A stretch of DNA of 64,000 nt from Acanthochromis polyacanthus (Eukaryota; Chordata; Actinopteri; Pomacentridae). Below, piece by piece: positions 37,206 through 49,041 of this stretch. Location: positions 25,487,697 through 25,551,696 of the forward strand of contig NC_067125.1 in assembly GCF_021347895.1 (NCBI RefSeq), given 5' to 3'. Both the position numbers and the translations under genes were made by a program. The notes beneath the pieces were generated by a model. It searched no databases, had not been told where the DNA came from, and saw only the letters and a program-made list of their open reading frames with translations. The first letter of the stretch is position 1. Every line of letters starts with the position of its first letter.

Positions 37206-37347
37206 TCAGGCATGCTGTTGAAAGCACAAACATCACAAAGGGCTCGAGCCTAAAAATCTGCAGCAGAGAGACCGAAACTCTGCTGTGTGGCTCTCCTTTG
37301 CTCTTTTTTCACCCGTTTGACTTTACTTTTCTCTAATAACAAACACC

Positions 37348-38010
37348 TCATCTATCTATCTATCTATCTAAGAAATACAAGGGACAAAATGTGCAAAAGA
37401 ATGTGCAATTAACGTGCCAGTCATGCTTTTTGAGGAAATAAGGTGCATAAATTGCTGGTATTTACAATAAAAAACAGCATTAACATGTTACATTTAAGAA
37501 CAATAAAGACACCAATGTGCAAAAGAACATGGAATTAACACGCGAATTGTGCTGATGGAGGAAATAATGTGCAAATGATGGTGGAATTGACAATGGAAGT
37601 GCAAAATTACTGGTACTTGCATTAAAAAAACAGTATAAAAGTACTAGTACTCTATAAAAATCTATCTATATATCTACTTAGGTGTTCAGTAGTATAATTA
37701 AGAAAAACAAGAGAAAAAATGTGCACAGGAACGTGCAATTCACGTGCAAATTGTGCTTTTTAGAGAAATAAGGTTCAAAACTTGATAGCATTTACCATAA
37801 AGGTGCAAAATTTCTGCTATTTTCAATAAAAAAAACAGCATTAACATGTGACATTTAAGAAAAATGAAGACACCAATGTGCAAAAGAACACGGAATTAAC
37901 ACACAAATCGTGCCGGTCGAGGAAATAAGGTGCAGGAATTGCTGGTATTTAGAATAAAAAAAGAGTATTAAAAGTCTAAAAATAGAAACCCTAATAAGCA
38001 TCTATCTATC
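37348..38010. repeat. Two direct ~330-bp units bounded by TATC tracts
   Basis: TATC microsatellite lies at 37348-37372, again near 37660-37675, and near 38000-38012. Between them sit two copies of a unit carrying ATGTGCAAAAGAA, GGAAATAAGGTGCA, TTGCTGGTATTTA and ACAGCATTAACATGT. These are the same units as at 35351-36400. Confidence 0.65.
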
Positions 38011-41000
38011 TCTGATATAATACGCCTTTCTTGATGCTTCGGTGGAGAAATTTGCATTGTTCCAGCAGCAGGTAGCGGCAGAGTAAGAAATAAAAAAATG
38101 AACCAAACATACACTAGTTTAGAAAGCCTGCATTCTTCTACATGAGGAAGAAGCAACTTACTCCTTGCATGACGTCCTCTTTAATCCTTACTAATGAAAT
38201 GAAACACACTGCTGTTCTTCCCTGTGTGTGCTTATGTTTGTGCAGCTTCAGTTCATTTCCAGCTGCAGCTCCTCTAATAAGCGCCTGTGCTGAGACTGAA
38301 AGGGTGACACGGATCGATAACTGGATGGATGAAGCTCTCGTGCGCAAACTGACACGGAAACTCTTTTGATTGCGCCTCTTATTTTCCCCTCACAGACAAA
38401 CGGAGGGCGAGCTGCTGTTTGTGCGGCGCCTCTGAACAAACGTGTGTGACATTGCAGAGCAGATATGAAAGGCTGCAGCAGCCTGTCGACAGACAACCCT
38501 TACCGCACCAACAGCTTGATTGCATACTAATGTTTTGCTATGACGCATATCCCTCTGTTTTTTTCTCTTCTGAATCAACTTCCCTCCCTGTTTTTTCCCC
38601 CCTCCAATTCCTCCCTCTTCCCGTATCTCCCTGAGCTTCTCTCCCTCCTCGTCTCAATTATTTTCATACGTCTCCCTCCTGTCTTTCTTCCTTCCCTCCC
38701 ACTTTGCTCTTCACGTTGTGTGGCAGTGATATGGCACCGAGCTGCTGCTGCTGTACAACCCACCCACCACCTCTGCAGCGGCGACAAACAGGAATTCAAC
38801 CTCATGGGCCAAAATGACACCAAGAAATTGCTCGTTATTCAATCAAACGCGTCACAAAGTGGTGAAAACTGTACACCTATGTGCCCCCAGATGCCAGAAT
38901 CACATCTGTGCAACAACTTACACATCGTGTCACTTTATTCTTGTTTCGCGTCTTAAATGTTAAAAGATATTACAGATTTGCAATAAAAACACCACAAATC
39001 CTCAGAATAGCTCAAACAGGTGAATGTTTTCTCAGTCAGGAAACATGACTCGACAATTAAAATCAGCGCCAAACAATTCATTGAATCCACGTTTCTCAGG
39101 TTCTCCTCTTTGAAGGCATCGATTCGAGATGTGTGCTGCTCAATATCAGGACGTTAAAGATGGTAATTTAGCGCTCTGTGAATGTAGCATGTCTGCTTTT
39201 CTGAGGCAGAGATTAGCTCTTATAGATTTTATGATTTGGCTCTTTTCTTCCTTTGCTGCAGTGAAATCTTTAACCGAAAAAGCAGCAGAAAGCAGAATAG
39301 ATCTTTTTCACAAACACCCCTGTTAGGAGGTTCTCCTTAATCATTTCAGACCGCTGACAGACAGAAAAAGTCAAATGCCAGAGCGACGGCGAACGCTGTG
39401 CGAGACGGTGTGATAGGCTGCACGGAGAATCTGTTGCTAAGCTCGCTGTGAACAAACCAGTCAAGTCTGACATATGTTTCCAAAGCAGCCCTCTTAGCAG
39501 CTTGCAGCAGTTGCCATGGAAACCCCAATGCCATTTCCCCCCATTGTTTGGACCGCTCGATATCCTGAAAGCTTTTTTCCGAGTCCTCGTATATTAAAGC
39601 CCACAAGACCGACAATAAGAGACGCTTTTTTTTGTGCAGTTTGTTGGTGTGTGATTGCACTCTATGTGTCCAGGGTGTGGATGAGTTGTGTGTGTATGCA
39701 GGGTCATCTTCAGTCAGTGACAAAGGAAGACGTCCTTCATTTGACCTTCACAGCGAATACAGACGTGAACCGAGTCTTTGCTGTTGGAAGAGCTGAGGTG
39801 GATGGAAAAACATGATAAAATATGTTCAAAAACATCCGTCCTTCTAGTGTTGCTCAACTGAAGTGCTTCATCCTTTCTTTCATTTTTTTCTTTTTAAACT
39901 TAGTACATTGAATCCTTGAATCAGCTTCAGACTCAGCATCTGCTGTGAAAACTGTGATTTTGACACATTTTAGCTGTAGACACATGAAATTGTGCATTTT
40001 TTGTCATTATAATCTGCTCTGCATTTGCATTTAAGTGTGATTAATGTATGAAATCTCCTTTTAACTGTCAAAGAATGAGCTTCTGGTAAGAATCACTTTG
40101 TTTTACTTCGTTACCATGATGTCATTTTTGCCATTGCGTGTGCTGCTGTTTGCACAAATTCAGATTTTTCTTTTCCTCTTCCCTCTGACAGACCTGGGTT
40201 TAATTACGGTGTCACGTTGAGATGAAATGCTTTATTTCACAGACGCTTCTCTTCCAAGTCATTTTCTAATAACTTCCTTGACAGTTTCTTGGGAAGAACA
40301 ATGTAATTTGGTGATATTAGTAAGAAAAACAAGAACTTCCTTAAAAGAAAATCTGCTTTTAAATACTCATTATTCACAGAATGTTGGAATCATTTATCTT
40401 CCTGTACTTTATGTTGAATTTTATGCTGCTCAGTGACAAAATGAAACATCCCTGCATGACTCAAAGAATATTTGGGTGACATTAGCGACTAATGGGAAAC
40501 AGAGCATGTCAAATATTGTCTAGTTGTCCTATGATTTTGTAGAAATTTTGCAGATATTTGTTGAAAACTTGGAAAACCTTTCGGGATATAGCAAATCTTC
40601 ATGTTAGCTGCTAGCAAACTCGTAGCTTATTGTGAACATTTTAGCTCCGCCCCACATCTCAGTTTTTATTCTGTCAGTCATAGTCCCAAGATCATGACCA
40701 CATGTGATAGCTGGAATGAATATCGACCAATAAATCAAGACGTTCACCTTTAACCTTAACGGTTCAATACAGCATCTGCATGGCTGCTGACGCTGCAACA
40801 ATCCGACTGCACATCTCTGTCTTTCCTTGACTCCTTAACGAGACAAGTTACTGTGAGATGACTTCCTTCACTTGCAGCAGAAACACTCGTCCAGCCCAGA
40901 GAGAACCGTCCGCCTTCCCCTGCTTGATTTCCATGTCATCAGACTTGCAAAGCGAGATCGACAAACCTTCAGTCGATGATGCAGGCGGAACCACAGAGGT

Positions 41001-41619
41001 GTGATCCTGAGCAGAGCACTGAATGGTCCAGATTACATCCTACATGCTCTCAGTTTATCAACACAGTTACACAGAATCAAGTCACGTAGAAGTGGCATCC
41101 CAGTATCTGTAGGAATAAGCGAATGAGTTGATTTTTATGCCATTTTGTCAAGAAAAGAGCCTCCAACACGCAGAGTGGCATTTCAATTGATCAAAAAATC
41201 ATTCCAGAAAACAAAAATAGGACTTATGTCCATATTGGACTGTTGTGAACTTCATAATTTATGTCAAACGCCAATATTCAGCGATACAGAAAGTCATTAT
41301 GTGAAGGTAGACATGGAAATCCAGATTTTTTTCTAACTGATTTTTCCACAGTTTAATCCAACATTATGTCCAGTTGTTCCCCCCAAATACTGACCAATGG
41401 TAGTTATCATGTGCAGATATGGAAGAAATGATGTTGAAAACTTTGGTATTAAAAAAATGAAAAATGTTGCATCGGAACCTAATCTGGGATTATCCAGAAT
41501 TATCCAGTTCTGACCTTCCTGTCTGGTGACTAGGTTGGAATCTACACAAGGTCTAATGTGTCTCCTGAAATGACGTTTATATCCAACTGAACAGTTTAAG
41601 AGTGACATTTGTACTCGTA
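38011..41619. other. Intergenic sequence, largely unique
   Basis: No gene is recognised. A pyrimidine-rich stretch lies at 38540-38700. The segments 38390-38520 and 39360-39600 are less AT-rich and may hold conserved non-coding sequence, which cannot be judged here. Confidence 0.35.
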
Positions 41620-42140
41620 GTCATAATAATAATAACTTTATTTATAAAGCGCTTTCTGTCAAAGTGCTGTACACAGAAATAAAAACAGATAAATAAAAAC
41701 AGATAAAACAAGAAGTTTTACCAAACTTGGACCACCCAGCGACAAAGATGACCCCTGTGACCTTGAAAATGAGGTCAAGGTCACCAAATGCGAACTTGAC
41801 CTGTGTCTTATTATGGTACACTTGTGTACCAAATATGGTGAGGCTACATCAATAATTTATTGAGTTATCACACGGAAACCAAATTGTTACAGACAAACAA
41901 GCAAGCAAGCAAGACCATGCAGCTGAAAACAATACCTTGCGGAAAACGCAGTTTTGCCGGGCGGTAATAAAAACAATAAAAACAGAACAATAAAAAAGAC
42001 ATCAGTAAAACAAACAATTTAGGATTCATATGTAAGAGAAAACAAGTGGGTCTTCAGCTTAGTTTTAAATACATTAATGGACGATGCCTGCCTGATTTCA
42101 GCAGGCAGACTGTTCCACAGTGTAGGTGCCTGGAAAGAAA
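41620..42140. repeat. Dispersed fish repeat with another repeat nested inside
   Basis: The outer repeat starts ATAATAATAACTTTATTTAT and AAAGTGCTGTACACAGAAAT. It resumes after 41960 with AAGTGGGTCTTCAGCTTAGT and GCAGACTGTTCCACAGTGTA. The nested part (about 41702-41960) contains GACCTTGAAAATGAGGTCAA, ACAAGCAAGCAAGC and AATACCTTGCGGAAAACGC, phrases of another common fish repeat. No intact frame. Confidence 0.55.
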
Positions 42141-42184
42141 AATCCCGTTCCCTCACCGTCTTTTTACAGCAACAAGTCCTCCAA

Positions 42185-42545
42185 TTCATATGATCACACA
42201 GGTCCTATGTAACGTGCACCAGAATACGACCCGTGAGAGCGCATTTACGTTCGTGCCCCTATGGGAAAAGGAACGCATTACGGGATTTAATTCGAGAAAC
42301 GGCTTTTCCCTCGCGAAACGGCTTTTTCCTCACTTTCCCAGCACGGGTATAGGGTTATGGTTAGGGTTATGGTTAGGGATAGGGATAGGGATAGTGTTAG
42401 ATAAAAGTTTGTTCATGGTGACGTTTCACCTGCTACACTGGAGTGTCGATATTTACTCAACCGCCAGAGGTCGCATAGTCAAAACGTAACACTCGGTCGT
42501 AATATGGGCGTGTGCAGACAACCTATGTGGTCGTTTTTTGTTTGA
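42185..42545. mobile_element. MITE-like element with a telomere-like core
   Basis: The left end (ACAGGTCCTATGTAACGTGC, then AATACGACCCGTGAG and TTACGTT) and the reverse complement of the right end (CGACCACATAGGTTGTCTGC, then ATTACGACCGAGTG and TTACGTT) form an imperfect inverted repeat of about 50-60 bp. The middle (42358-42400) is a run of TTAGGG-like units (GGTTATGGTTAGGGTTATGG, then GGGATAGGGATAG). The bounds are approximate. Confidence 0.55.
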
Positions 42546-42934
42546 GGACAGGCTCTTTTACAGACCTTCGGGATATTCAGAAGTCCAGTCCCCTGAGAAC
42601 GGAGAGCCTGAGCGGGGACATACAGATTCAGCAGTGTATTTTATAGTATGATAAATCTAAAACCTTGGAATTCAGTCCATCTTCCCCTCTAAAGTTGACA
42701 AATGTGTAGAATTTCTGTGCTGCCACTATATACTAAAGCCAGAAAATACTATGTAAATTAAAACTCAGTCGAGTCAGGTGACAACAATAGGAAATAACTG
42801 TTGCATTTGCAGCCATCCATTGATTTTGTTGTGTTTATCCGACGATGGGTTGTAGCAAAGCAAAGAGACCTAAATTCCTTCTGCAACCAACAAACAGCAG
42901 TGACTTCATATATTTAAGCATGATATTGCTTTGA
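42546..42934. other. Intergenic sequence
   Basis: No gene is seen. The end of this stretch, from about 42900, is duplicated near 44369 (TGACTTCATATATTTAAGCA). Confidence 0.4.
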
Positions 42935-42950
42935 AGTACACTTAGGTCTG

Positions 42951-43128
42951 GGGTGCCTGTTCAGGTTAAGTGAGCGAAGCATGTATAGGGGCCGGTCCCC
43001 GACGCAGCGGCCCCGGTTCGATTCCTGCTTGTGGCCCTTTGCTGCATGTCTTTCTCCCATGTTTCCTGTCTGTCTCTTCACTGCACCTATCAATAAAAGC
43101 TGAAAAAGGCCCCCCCAAAAAATAAAGT
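42951..43128 (+). mobile_element. tRNA-derived SINE with perfect 16-bp target duplication
   Basis: AGTACACTTAGGTCTG occurs at 42935-42950 and 43129-43144. Between them, a box B-like GGTTCGATTCC (about 43016) sits in the 5' third. GCCCTTTGCTGCATGTCTTT and CACCTATCAATAAAAG follow, ending in an A-rich tail. The body matches a very common fish tRNA-type SINE, and a related copy is at 55523. Confidence 0.8.
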
Positions 43129-43393
43129 AGTACACTTAGGTCTGACACTGTCCCATAATTGGTGGCAGCAGGAAGTTCTAGACGTCCTTCACCTGGAGGA
43201 ATTTTTTTCCTTTTTTTCCAGGTGGATCCTGAGGTCCCAGGCCAGATAAGATTTGTGATCCCCCAGTGAGTTCTGGGTCTGCTCTGGAGTCCTTTCACAG
43301 TTAGGTTTTCCGGAAAAGCCCCAAAATAAGATATTGCAAGTTCGCTCCTTTTAACAGCGACTTTAACCTCTGACGTCCTCACCAAATCTCTAA

Positions 43394-44231
43394 GGCTACG
43401 TTCAGACTGCAGGGCTTAATGCTCAATTCTGATTTTTTTTTTTTTTTGTCTGTGTATCCGCTCAAAAATGACACCAACCACCCATGGTGTCATTACCTGC
43501 TGTTTTTTTGTAAAATCGGATTTTTTGCGAGTTAGTTCACATTTCCAATTAAATGCGACTTGTATGTGATCTCCTGTGTGAACCTCACACGACCCAAAAG
43601 GTTCCCGCATGTGCAGAAGAGGACACAACAACGACAGGCAGAGAGCGTATTCAGTGTTTACAGAAGTAAACATGGATGCTAACAGCATATTTATAACTTA
43701 ATCGTTTTAAGAAGAAGGTCAAGAAGGAAGAGAGCCAGGATTTTGGCCCTGGCATTTTGTGGGGCAGTGGCAGCAACGTCTGTCCAGAGAACTGTGTGGG
43801 TGTGGAGTCGCAGCCAGGAGTGATGGGATAGTGATGTGAGAGGCTTCACAGATGCGGACTTCATTCAGAATTTTCGAATGACAAGGGCGACCTTTACGTA
43901 GATATGTGAGCGCCTATTTTTAACACTCAAGGCAAGACACACGTCTTCGGCAGCCCGAAGAAGTGTTTTGCTTGAACGCAGAATAGTGACGTTTGTCGTG
44001 TACCAATGACGTATAGGTTGGATAAATGTGACCAGGCCGTTCAGACTGAAGTCGCATGGCAAAAGATCCGATACGTATCGGAATTAGGACCACATAACCA
44101 AGTGGCCTGGGTCACATTTGAAAAAATCGGATCTGTGTCATTCAGACTGTCATGAAAAGATCAGATACAGGTCGCATAGGGGCAAAAAAAATCAGATTTG
44201 GGTCACTGGAGCCTGCAGTGTGAACGTAGCC
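43394..44231 (+). mobile_element. PIF/Harbinger-type element with decayed transposase
   Basis: The inverted ends are GGCTACGTTCAGACTGCAG and, in reverse complement, GGCTACGTTCACACTGCAGG. TAA duplications flank it (43391-43393 and 44232-44234), the 3-bp TWA target typical of the superfamily. Inside, 43842-43880 translates as GFTDADFIQNFRM, resembling the conserved start of the Harbinger nuclease (FxxxFRM). A Trp-containing region lies just upstream, interrupted by a stop. The rest is non-coding, so it is a non-autonomous 838-bp derivative. Confidence 0.8.
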
Positions 44232-44289
44232 TAAGACGGAACAAAACCACAGTACGAAAAACCTTATTTCCACCACTTGCATTTGTGAC

Positions 44290-44440
44290 ATTTTTTCAAT
44301 CACTACCCAGAAATCATGACCATTGGTGAAGGCTGGAACATAGACAAACTAGTAAACCAGATGCAGTGACTTCATATATTTAAGCATGACATTGCATTGA
44401 AGTGCACTGAGGTCCGACACTGTCCTATATGGTGTAAATC
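44290..44440. repeat. Duplicate of the 42.9/43.1-kb flanking sequence
   Basis: TGACTTCATATATTTAAGCA, GAAGTGCACTGAGGTC and GACACTGTCC match the SINE-interrupted copy at 42900-43155. This suggests a local duplication older than the SINE insertion. Confidence 0.6.
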
Positions 44441-45237
44441 ACTGTAATTTTTGGCCAAATCAAAATGAAATTAATGGTTTTTTGTTAATATTCTCTGTAT
44501 TAAATTCTAATCAGTTTTCTGACCTGTGTTGCAGTATCAGCAGTGTAAACAAACTTTGCAGCAAATCGGGACCAAACAAAAACATGGATTTTGCGATTTC
44601 TGCATCACTACCTGAATACATGTCAGGTTCCCATGGCAACGCAATGCATACAGTGTGAAGTACTGTAACTGCACAGCTTCATTCAGGGCTTTTAGTAACA
44701 TTCAGCTCAACATGTTTGCAGATAAAGCATATTGTCTCAACTGAGAGCCTGCATTGCTCATAAAGAATCAGCACAATCTGGTTCAAGGGAGACGCTTCTT
44801 AGAGACGATATAAATCTGAAGCACCGGACCAGGTTAGCTTCACAGCATCTGTTACCATGGAGATCTAGCAGGTTAAAACAGAACCACCTTTGATGCTGAA
44901 AACTCTGAGCTCAATATACGTACTAACCCACTGATCTCGCTTCGTAGTACAGAACTCTGGTGACTGAAGATCGTTTTTACCTCAGTTTCAATGGTCAACC
45001 AGTTTAGCATTTTTATCAAAAGTTGCAACCTCATCTTGCATCTTCATGTGCATTAACAAGGAGGTTATTATTTCCCCTTTCAGGACTGTTCTTCCTTCTC
45101 GGGTTGCAGCAGCTCACTGGACAGTAAATGCACCATGTGTTTCCATGTCCGGGCCTTTCCTCTCTCATTTCTTGGTGACTCTCAGGGCTGCCTTCCCAGA
45201 GTGCCTTGTGTGCGATGAGCCCTCATTTAAACTTAGG
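44441..45237. other. Intergenic sequence
   Basis: No feature is recognised until the GC-rich island at 45180-45410. Confidence 0.4.
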
Positions 45238-45408
45238 TCAGAGTTCAGGCTGCTGGATGAGAGACGAATTGGACGTCGGAGGAGGGCTGTCGCTCGCCCC
45301 GAAGTCCCGCTGAGCCGCCATCTGCCTTCGGGTCGAGGCAGACGAGCCCTTCTGCACAGAGCCCTCAATGCTGGGAGTCTGGCACAAGGTGGAGCTGCTC
45401 ATCGGAAA
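45238..45408 (-). CDS. Candidate terminal coding exon of an unidentified gene
   Basis: Reading leftward, a branch-point-like TATTAAT and a pyrimidine-rich tract end in GCTGTAACAG. They precede 56 open codons that begin FPMSSSTLCQTPSIEGSVQ and end SLIQQPEL with TGA at 45240-45238. Third codon positions are strongly G/C, whereas the flanks are AT-rich. The composition (Ser, Thr, Gln, Pro, basic) would suit the cytoplasmic tail of a receptor or channel. I do not recognise the protein. Other frames through this GC-rich island are also open, including 129 codons on the plus strand (45046-45435), so strand is not certain. Upstream exons would lie to the right. Confidence 0.4.
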   Translation of the reverse strand, partial: FPMSSSTLCQTPSIEGSVQKGSSASTRRQMAAQRDFGASDSPPPTSNSSLIQQPEL

Positions 45409-48136
45409 CTGTTACAGCAGGCAAAAGTGGATTAATAACACTTTCCCCTTCCTGAAGATGTGCTCCAGCAAGTAGCTTGGGATGAGAGAAACCACAGTGT
45501 TGAGAGTTATCTGAGACAAGTTAAAGTGCAGAATCCAAAAAATGCACTTTTCCAAAAGCACCAAATCGTAATTTGTGTCTGTCAGTGGGTCTGATTTTGT
45601 GGAAACCAGATGCGAGGCTGCTGGGAGAGAAACCGTTTCTGCTTTATGTTTATGATTCTCTGATGCATGCTGCGTTTGTTAGTGAACTCCATCAAGATAT
45701 GATTAAATATTCATGCTAAAGTACTATAATGCTTTAGTGGCCTATTACTGATCTATTATAGGTAGACGCTTGTTTACTTTTACTACGCCTGCAGCAATCA
45801 ATATTCTTACGTTAACAGTGGATCAGATGAGTTGTGTGAAAGGTGTCGTTCGTAATGAGGAACTGATGCAATTATCGCCTGAATGCATCTGTCAGACAGT
45901 TAAACTTAGCAAAAGGTTTGACTTGCTGATTGTTGTGCTCCACTGTGATGTTTTCTCCACGATGCTGCAGGAAGTTTTGGTCATTAAAGGTCAAAGTACA
46001 TGATTTAAAACTTGTGAATTTGGTGTCTCCAGCCAAAAAATTTGCCATATTTCAGCAGCTAAGAGTCATAAAGATTCTTAGAGGCTTTAAGTTTGGTGGC
46101 AAAAAGGAAATCAATAACTGAAGCATAGATATTAAAAGTAAATGAGAATTAGTAGGAAAGAGGAGTTTTTCAGAAAAATCTGTCCTGTCACAGTGTTAAA
46201 TTGACTCATAAGGTGTTTTTCATCAGGATTTTTGATGCAAATACCTATTTTATGAGTTTTCTTCCTGTCCAGTGATGAAAATACAACTTAAAACAATCTT
46301 GACTACAACTTTCAGGTGGATAGGAATAAATACAAAACGCATCAAATAGGAAAAAGTAGAGAGTTCCTCAAAAATCATGGGTGCTAGAACCATAATACTC
46401 GATGCAAGTGCAGCGACCCAGCTGGCTCAGCTGCCTGACAAAATGAGAAACATGAAATATGAACTCATATCAGACCCTGAGATGTGTGAGTGTAGCTAAA
46501 ATTAAGATTGGTGTTCGAATAATCAGAGTAAACAAAAAGCTAATTATCTGTATAAATTCCATGTTTCATTGCAAAAATATAATGTTAATGTGAATTTTTT
46601 CACTCACAATGAGGACCGTTTAATGATTAAAATGTGCATAAAAAGATTTCTAGTACGCGTTTCTACATTCCCTGACCTCCATCTATCTTTACACACTTAT
46701 AAAAATCCTGCTGCTCCCAGTAATCCAAAAGGGGACTGTGCTCTATATGTTATATAACTCCCAGAAATGGGTCAGCATAATAGTAATAGTGTCGCTTCCT
46801 TTCGTACGGTTATCTCCCGAAGAGTTCACACACGGTTACATAATTATTTGTATTACAGTCACATAGTATGGAAAAAAACTATAGAGTGACTCCTTGTAGA
46901 TTTTATATGGTGGGAAAATAAAGTGGATTTAATTTTATTTACTGGCAGATTCTGTTTCCAGAGGAGAAGCAGCGCATTTTGTTCCCTTCTCTTTCTCCCT
47001 CTCTGTAATAATTCCTGTGATATTTGTCAACTGAGCCTCTCCTCTGCTTTCAGAAGCTCTGTTGCTCCATAAGCTGACTTATGTAAAGGGGATTTAGCCG
47101 AGTGTGTTGCATAAATACTCCCTTTGTGTTCCGAGTGTCCGTCCAGAAAACTCCGCCGCTCCTGCAAAGTACATCCACTTGACCCCTGAGCTGCGACAAC
47201 AAGTGGCTTGGTCTGAATTAACATGATTTCATTTTCTTCCAGAACAGCCTGGCCAGCTGTTGGAGGCTTTTCAAAACAGGCAGCGGCACGAAACGGAACA
47301 AAACGGAGACAATGGAAAACCTTGAGATTAAAGAAGTGGGCTGTAATCAGACACTGGATGAGGCGGTTAAAAGGGTTTACAACCAGAAAGCTTCTCATTG
47401 GTTTTAAGGAACTTACTGCATGGCAGTTTGACTGTCAACATGAAACTCTCCTATAAAAACTGTCTCCTTTCAGTATTATGAGCTTCGTTGTGGCGTCTGT
47501 TGAGAATTTAGTCTTAAAAATCTGTCACTCATGTTGCTTTGTTGTATATTTTATTTCCTCACCGGTTTGGAGCAATAAAAATGCAGATATTGCATCACTT
47601 TAACACTGAGTTTCTTGTGTGGCCTTGTCAAGTTGCTTGTATTTTGCACTTGTGTTAAACATGATTTCATTTCATGATTTCACCACAAAACTGTGTTCCT
47701 ATTCAACTGAACTGCTTTCTCAACTAAAAACGCATTTTCTGCCAGATTATGTTTGTTTCTAGCATGTCATAAAACACTTTCAGTCAATGTCTCTTTCCCA
47801 TAATAAACGCAGAATAAACACATGAAGCAAACTCTGGCGTACCTGATGTGGACTGCAGGTACAAGACTACGATTCGCTGCTTTTCCCCTTCCATTACACT
47901 CCCCTTTTCATAATCGCCGTCATTACAAGAAACAGCAACATCCTCCGTGCTATTAACTTTCCATACTGAAAATTTCAAGTTTTGTCAAACATTTATGACC
48001 ATGAAATAAAGCAGCAAAATTTTCTTGTTTAAATAATCCATTTGAATGTCAATTCTCGTCTATTTGGGTGCCGATGTTCCACCAAAACAATTCCCCAGTC
48101 AGTATTTTTAGGGGACACCAACACTCCATCCTGGGC
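45409..48136. other. Intergenic or intronic sequence
   Basis: Mostly AT-rich with no named repeat. If 45238-45408 is a last exon, this would be intron. No convincing exon is found within it. Confidence 0.35.
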
Positions 48137-48140
48137 TTAA

Positions 48141-49037
48141 AGCTCGTGTCCGGAGTTTCTGTTTGTTTTCAATTTATGTATCATTGTTTAACAAAGCTTA
48201 AATGTGTTAGTCTAGTTCGATACTATAATATAATGTTAGTATGACGCGATATGAAATTCATGAGCTCCGCCTTCCTCTCATAGACCCCAATGTTATTCCA
48301 AAAAGCGCCGGTCGCTGCTGACCAATCAAGTTCGAGCTTCAGCTTTGTCATGCTGTCAATCAACGGTTACGCACACAGCAAGCAAGCCCATGCAGAGGTG
48401 GGCGAGCTACGCACTACGCAACCGTGCGCACATTTGTTTTGCTTGTGGAGGAGAGAGCATCAGGGATCAGCAACTTCCAGAAAAGTTACCAATCCCACGG
48501 CTTGTCAGGCCAAGAGACTGCAGGACGTTTTTTGGCTCGGGGTGCTCGCGTCGCTCCCCGACCACGGCCTCCATCGCCCGCCTGACGGCTTCGTTTAGAT
48601 GCCCGACCTCTGGAGGAAGATGTTGGGGCGTCTGGGACATACTCTTCGTCAGAGGAGTCATGCAATTCTGAACTCTAGATAGAAAGAAATAAACAATGGA
48701 ATACATATACACGCGTAAATGCACTAAGTTTGATAAACAATGTCATCGAGAGGGATACACGAGTGTAATCACATATTGAAACTTTACTCATTCGTCCTAG
48801 CAGATTCATGTTATTTTGGTATTAGGACAAGTTAGACTCAATACAGCATTCTAACATAATTCCTTTATTATTTACTAAATGTACTAAATGTAGAAGAGTG
48901 GAAAACAGGCAAGATGCTGCAGCACTCCGGGCACTCCTCTCAAGCTCAGTGGTACTGCGCGCATGCACAAATAAAGGGGCAAAATCAGAGGGAGGGTGGG
49001 ACCAACAGTGTTTTGGGAGACGCTCCGAACACGAGCT
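48141..49037 (-). mobile_element. piggyBac-like element, non-autonomous
   Basis: TTAA lies at 48137-48140 and 49038-49041, the target specific to piggyBac. The ends are AGCTCGTGTCCGGAGTTTCT and, in reverse complement, AGCTCGTGTTCGGAGCGTCT. On the minus strand, a splice-acceptor-like TTTATTTCTTTCTATCTAG precedes a 62-codon frame (48674-48486). It starts SSELHDSSDEEYVPDAPTSS and is Arg/Lys-rich, ending WPDKPWDW. An acidic-then-basic N-terminal region like this is usual in piggyBac transposases. The catalytic domain is absent in 897 bp. Confidence 0.65.
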
Positions 49038-49041
49038 TTAA

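Noticed and set aside
36562..37236. 224-codon minus-strand frame
   Set aside because: Driven by CA and CT/GA simple repeats; no domain.
39346..39723. 125-codon minus-strand frame
   Set aside because: No family resemblance or splice context, and base composition like its surroundings.
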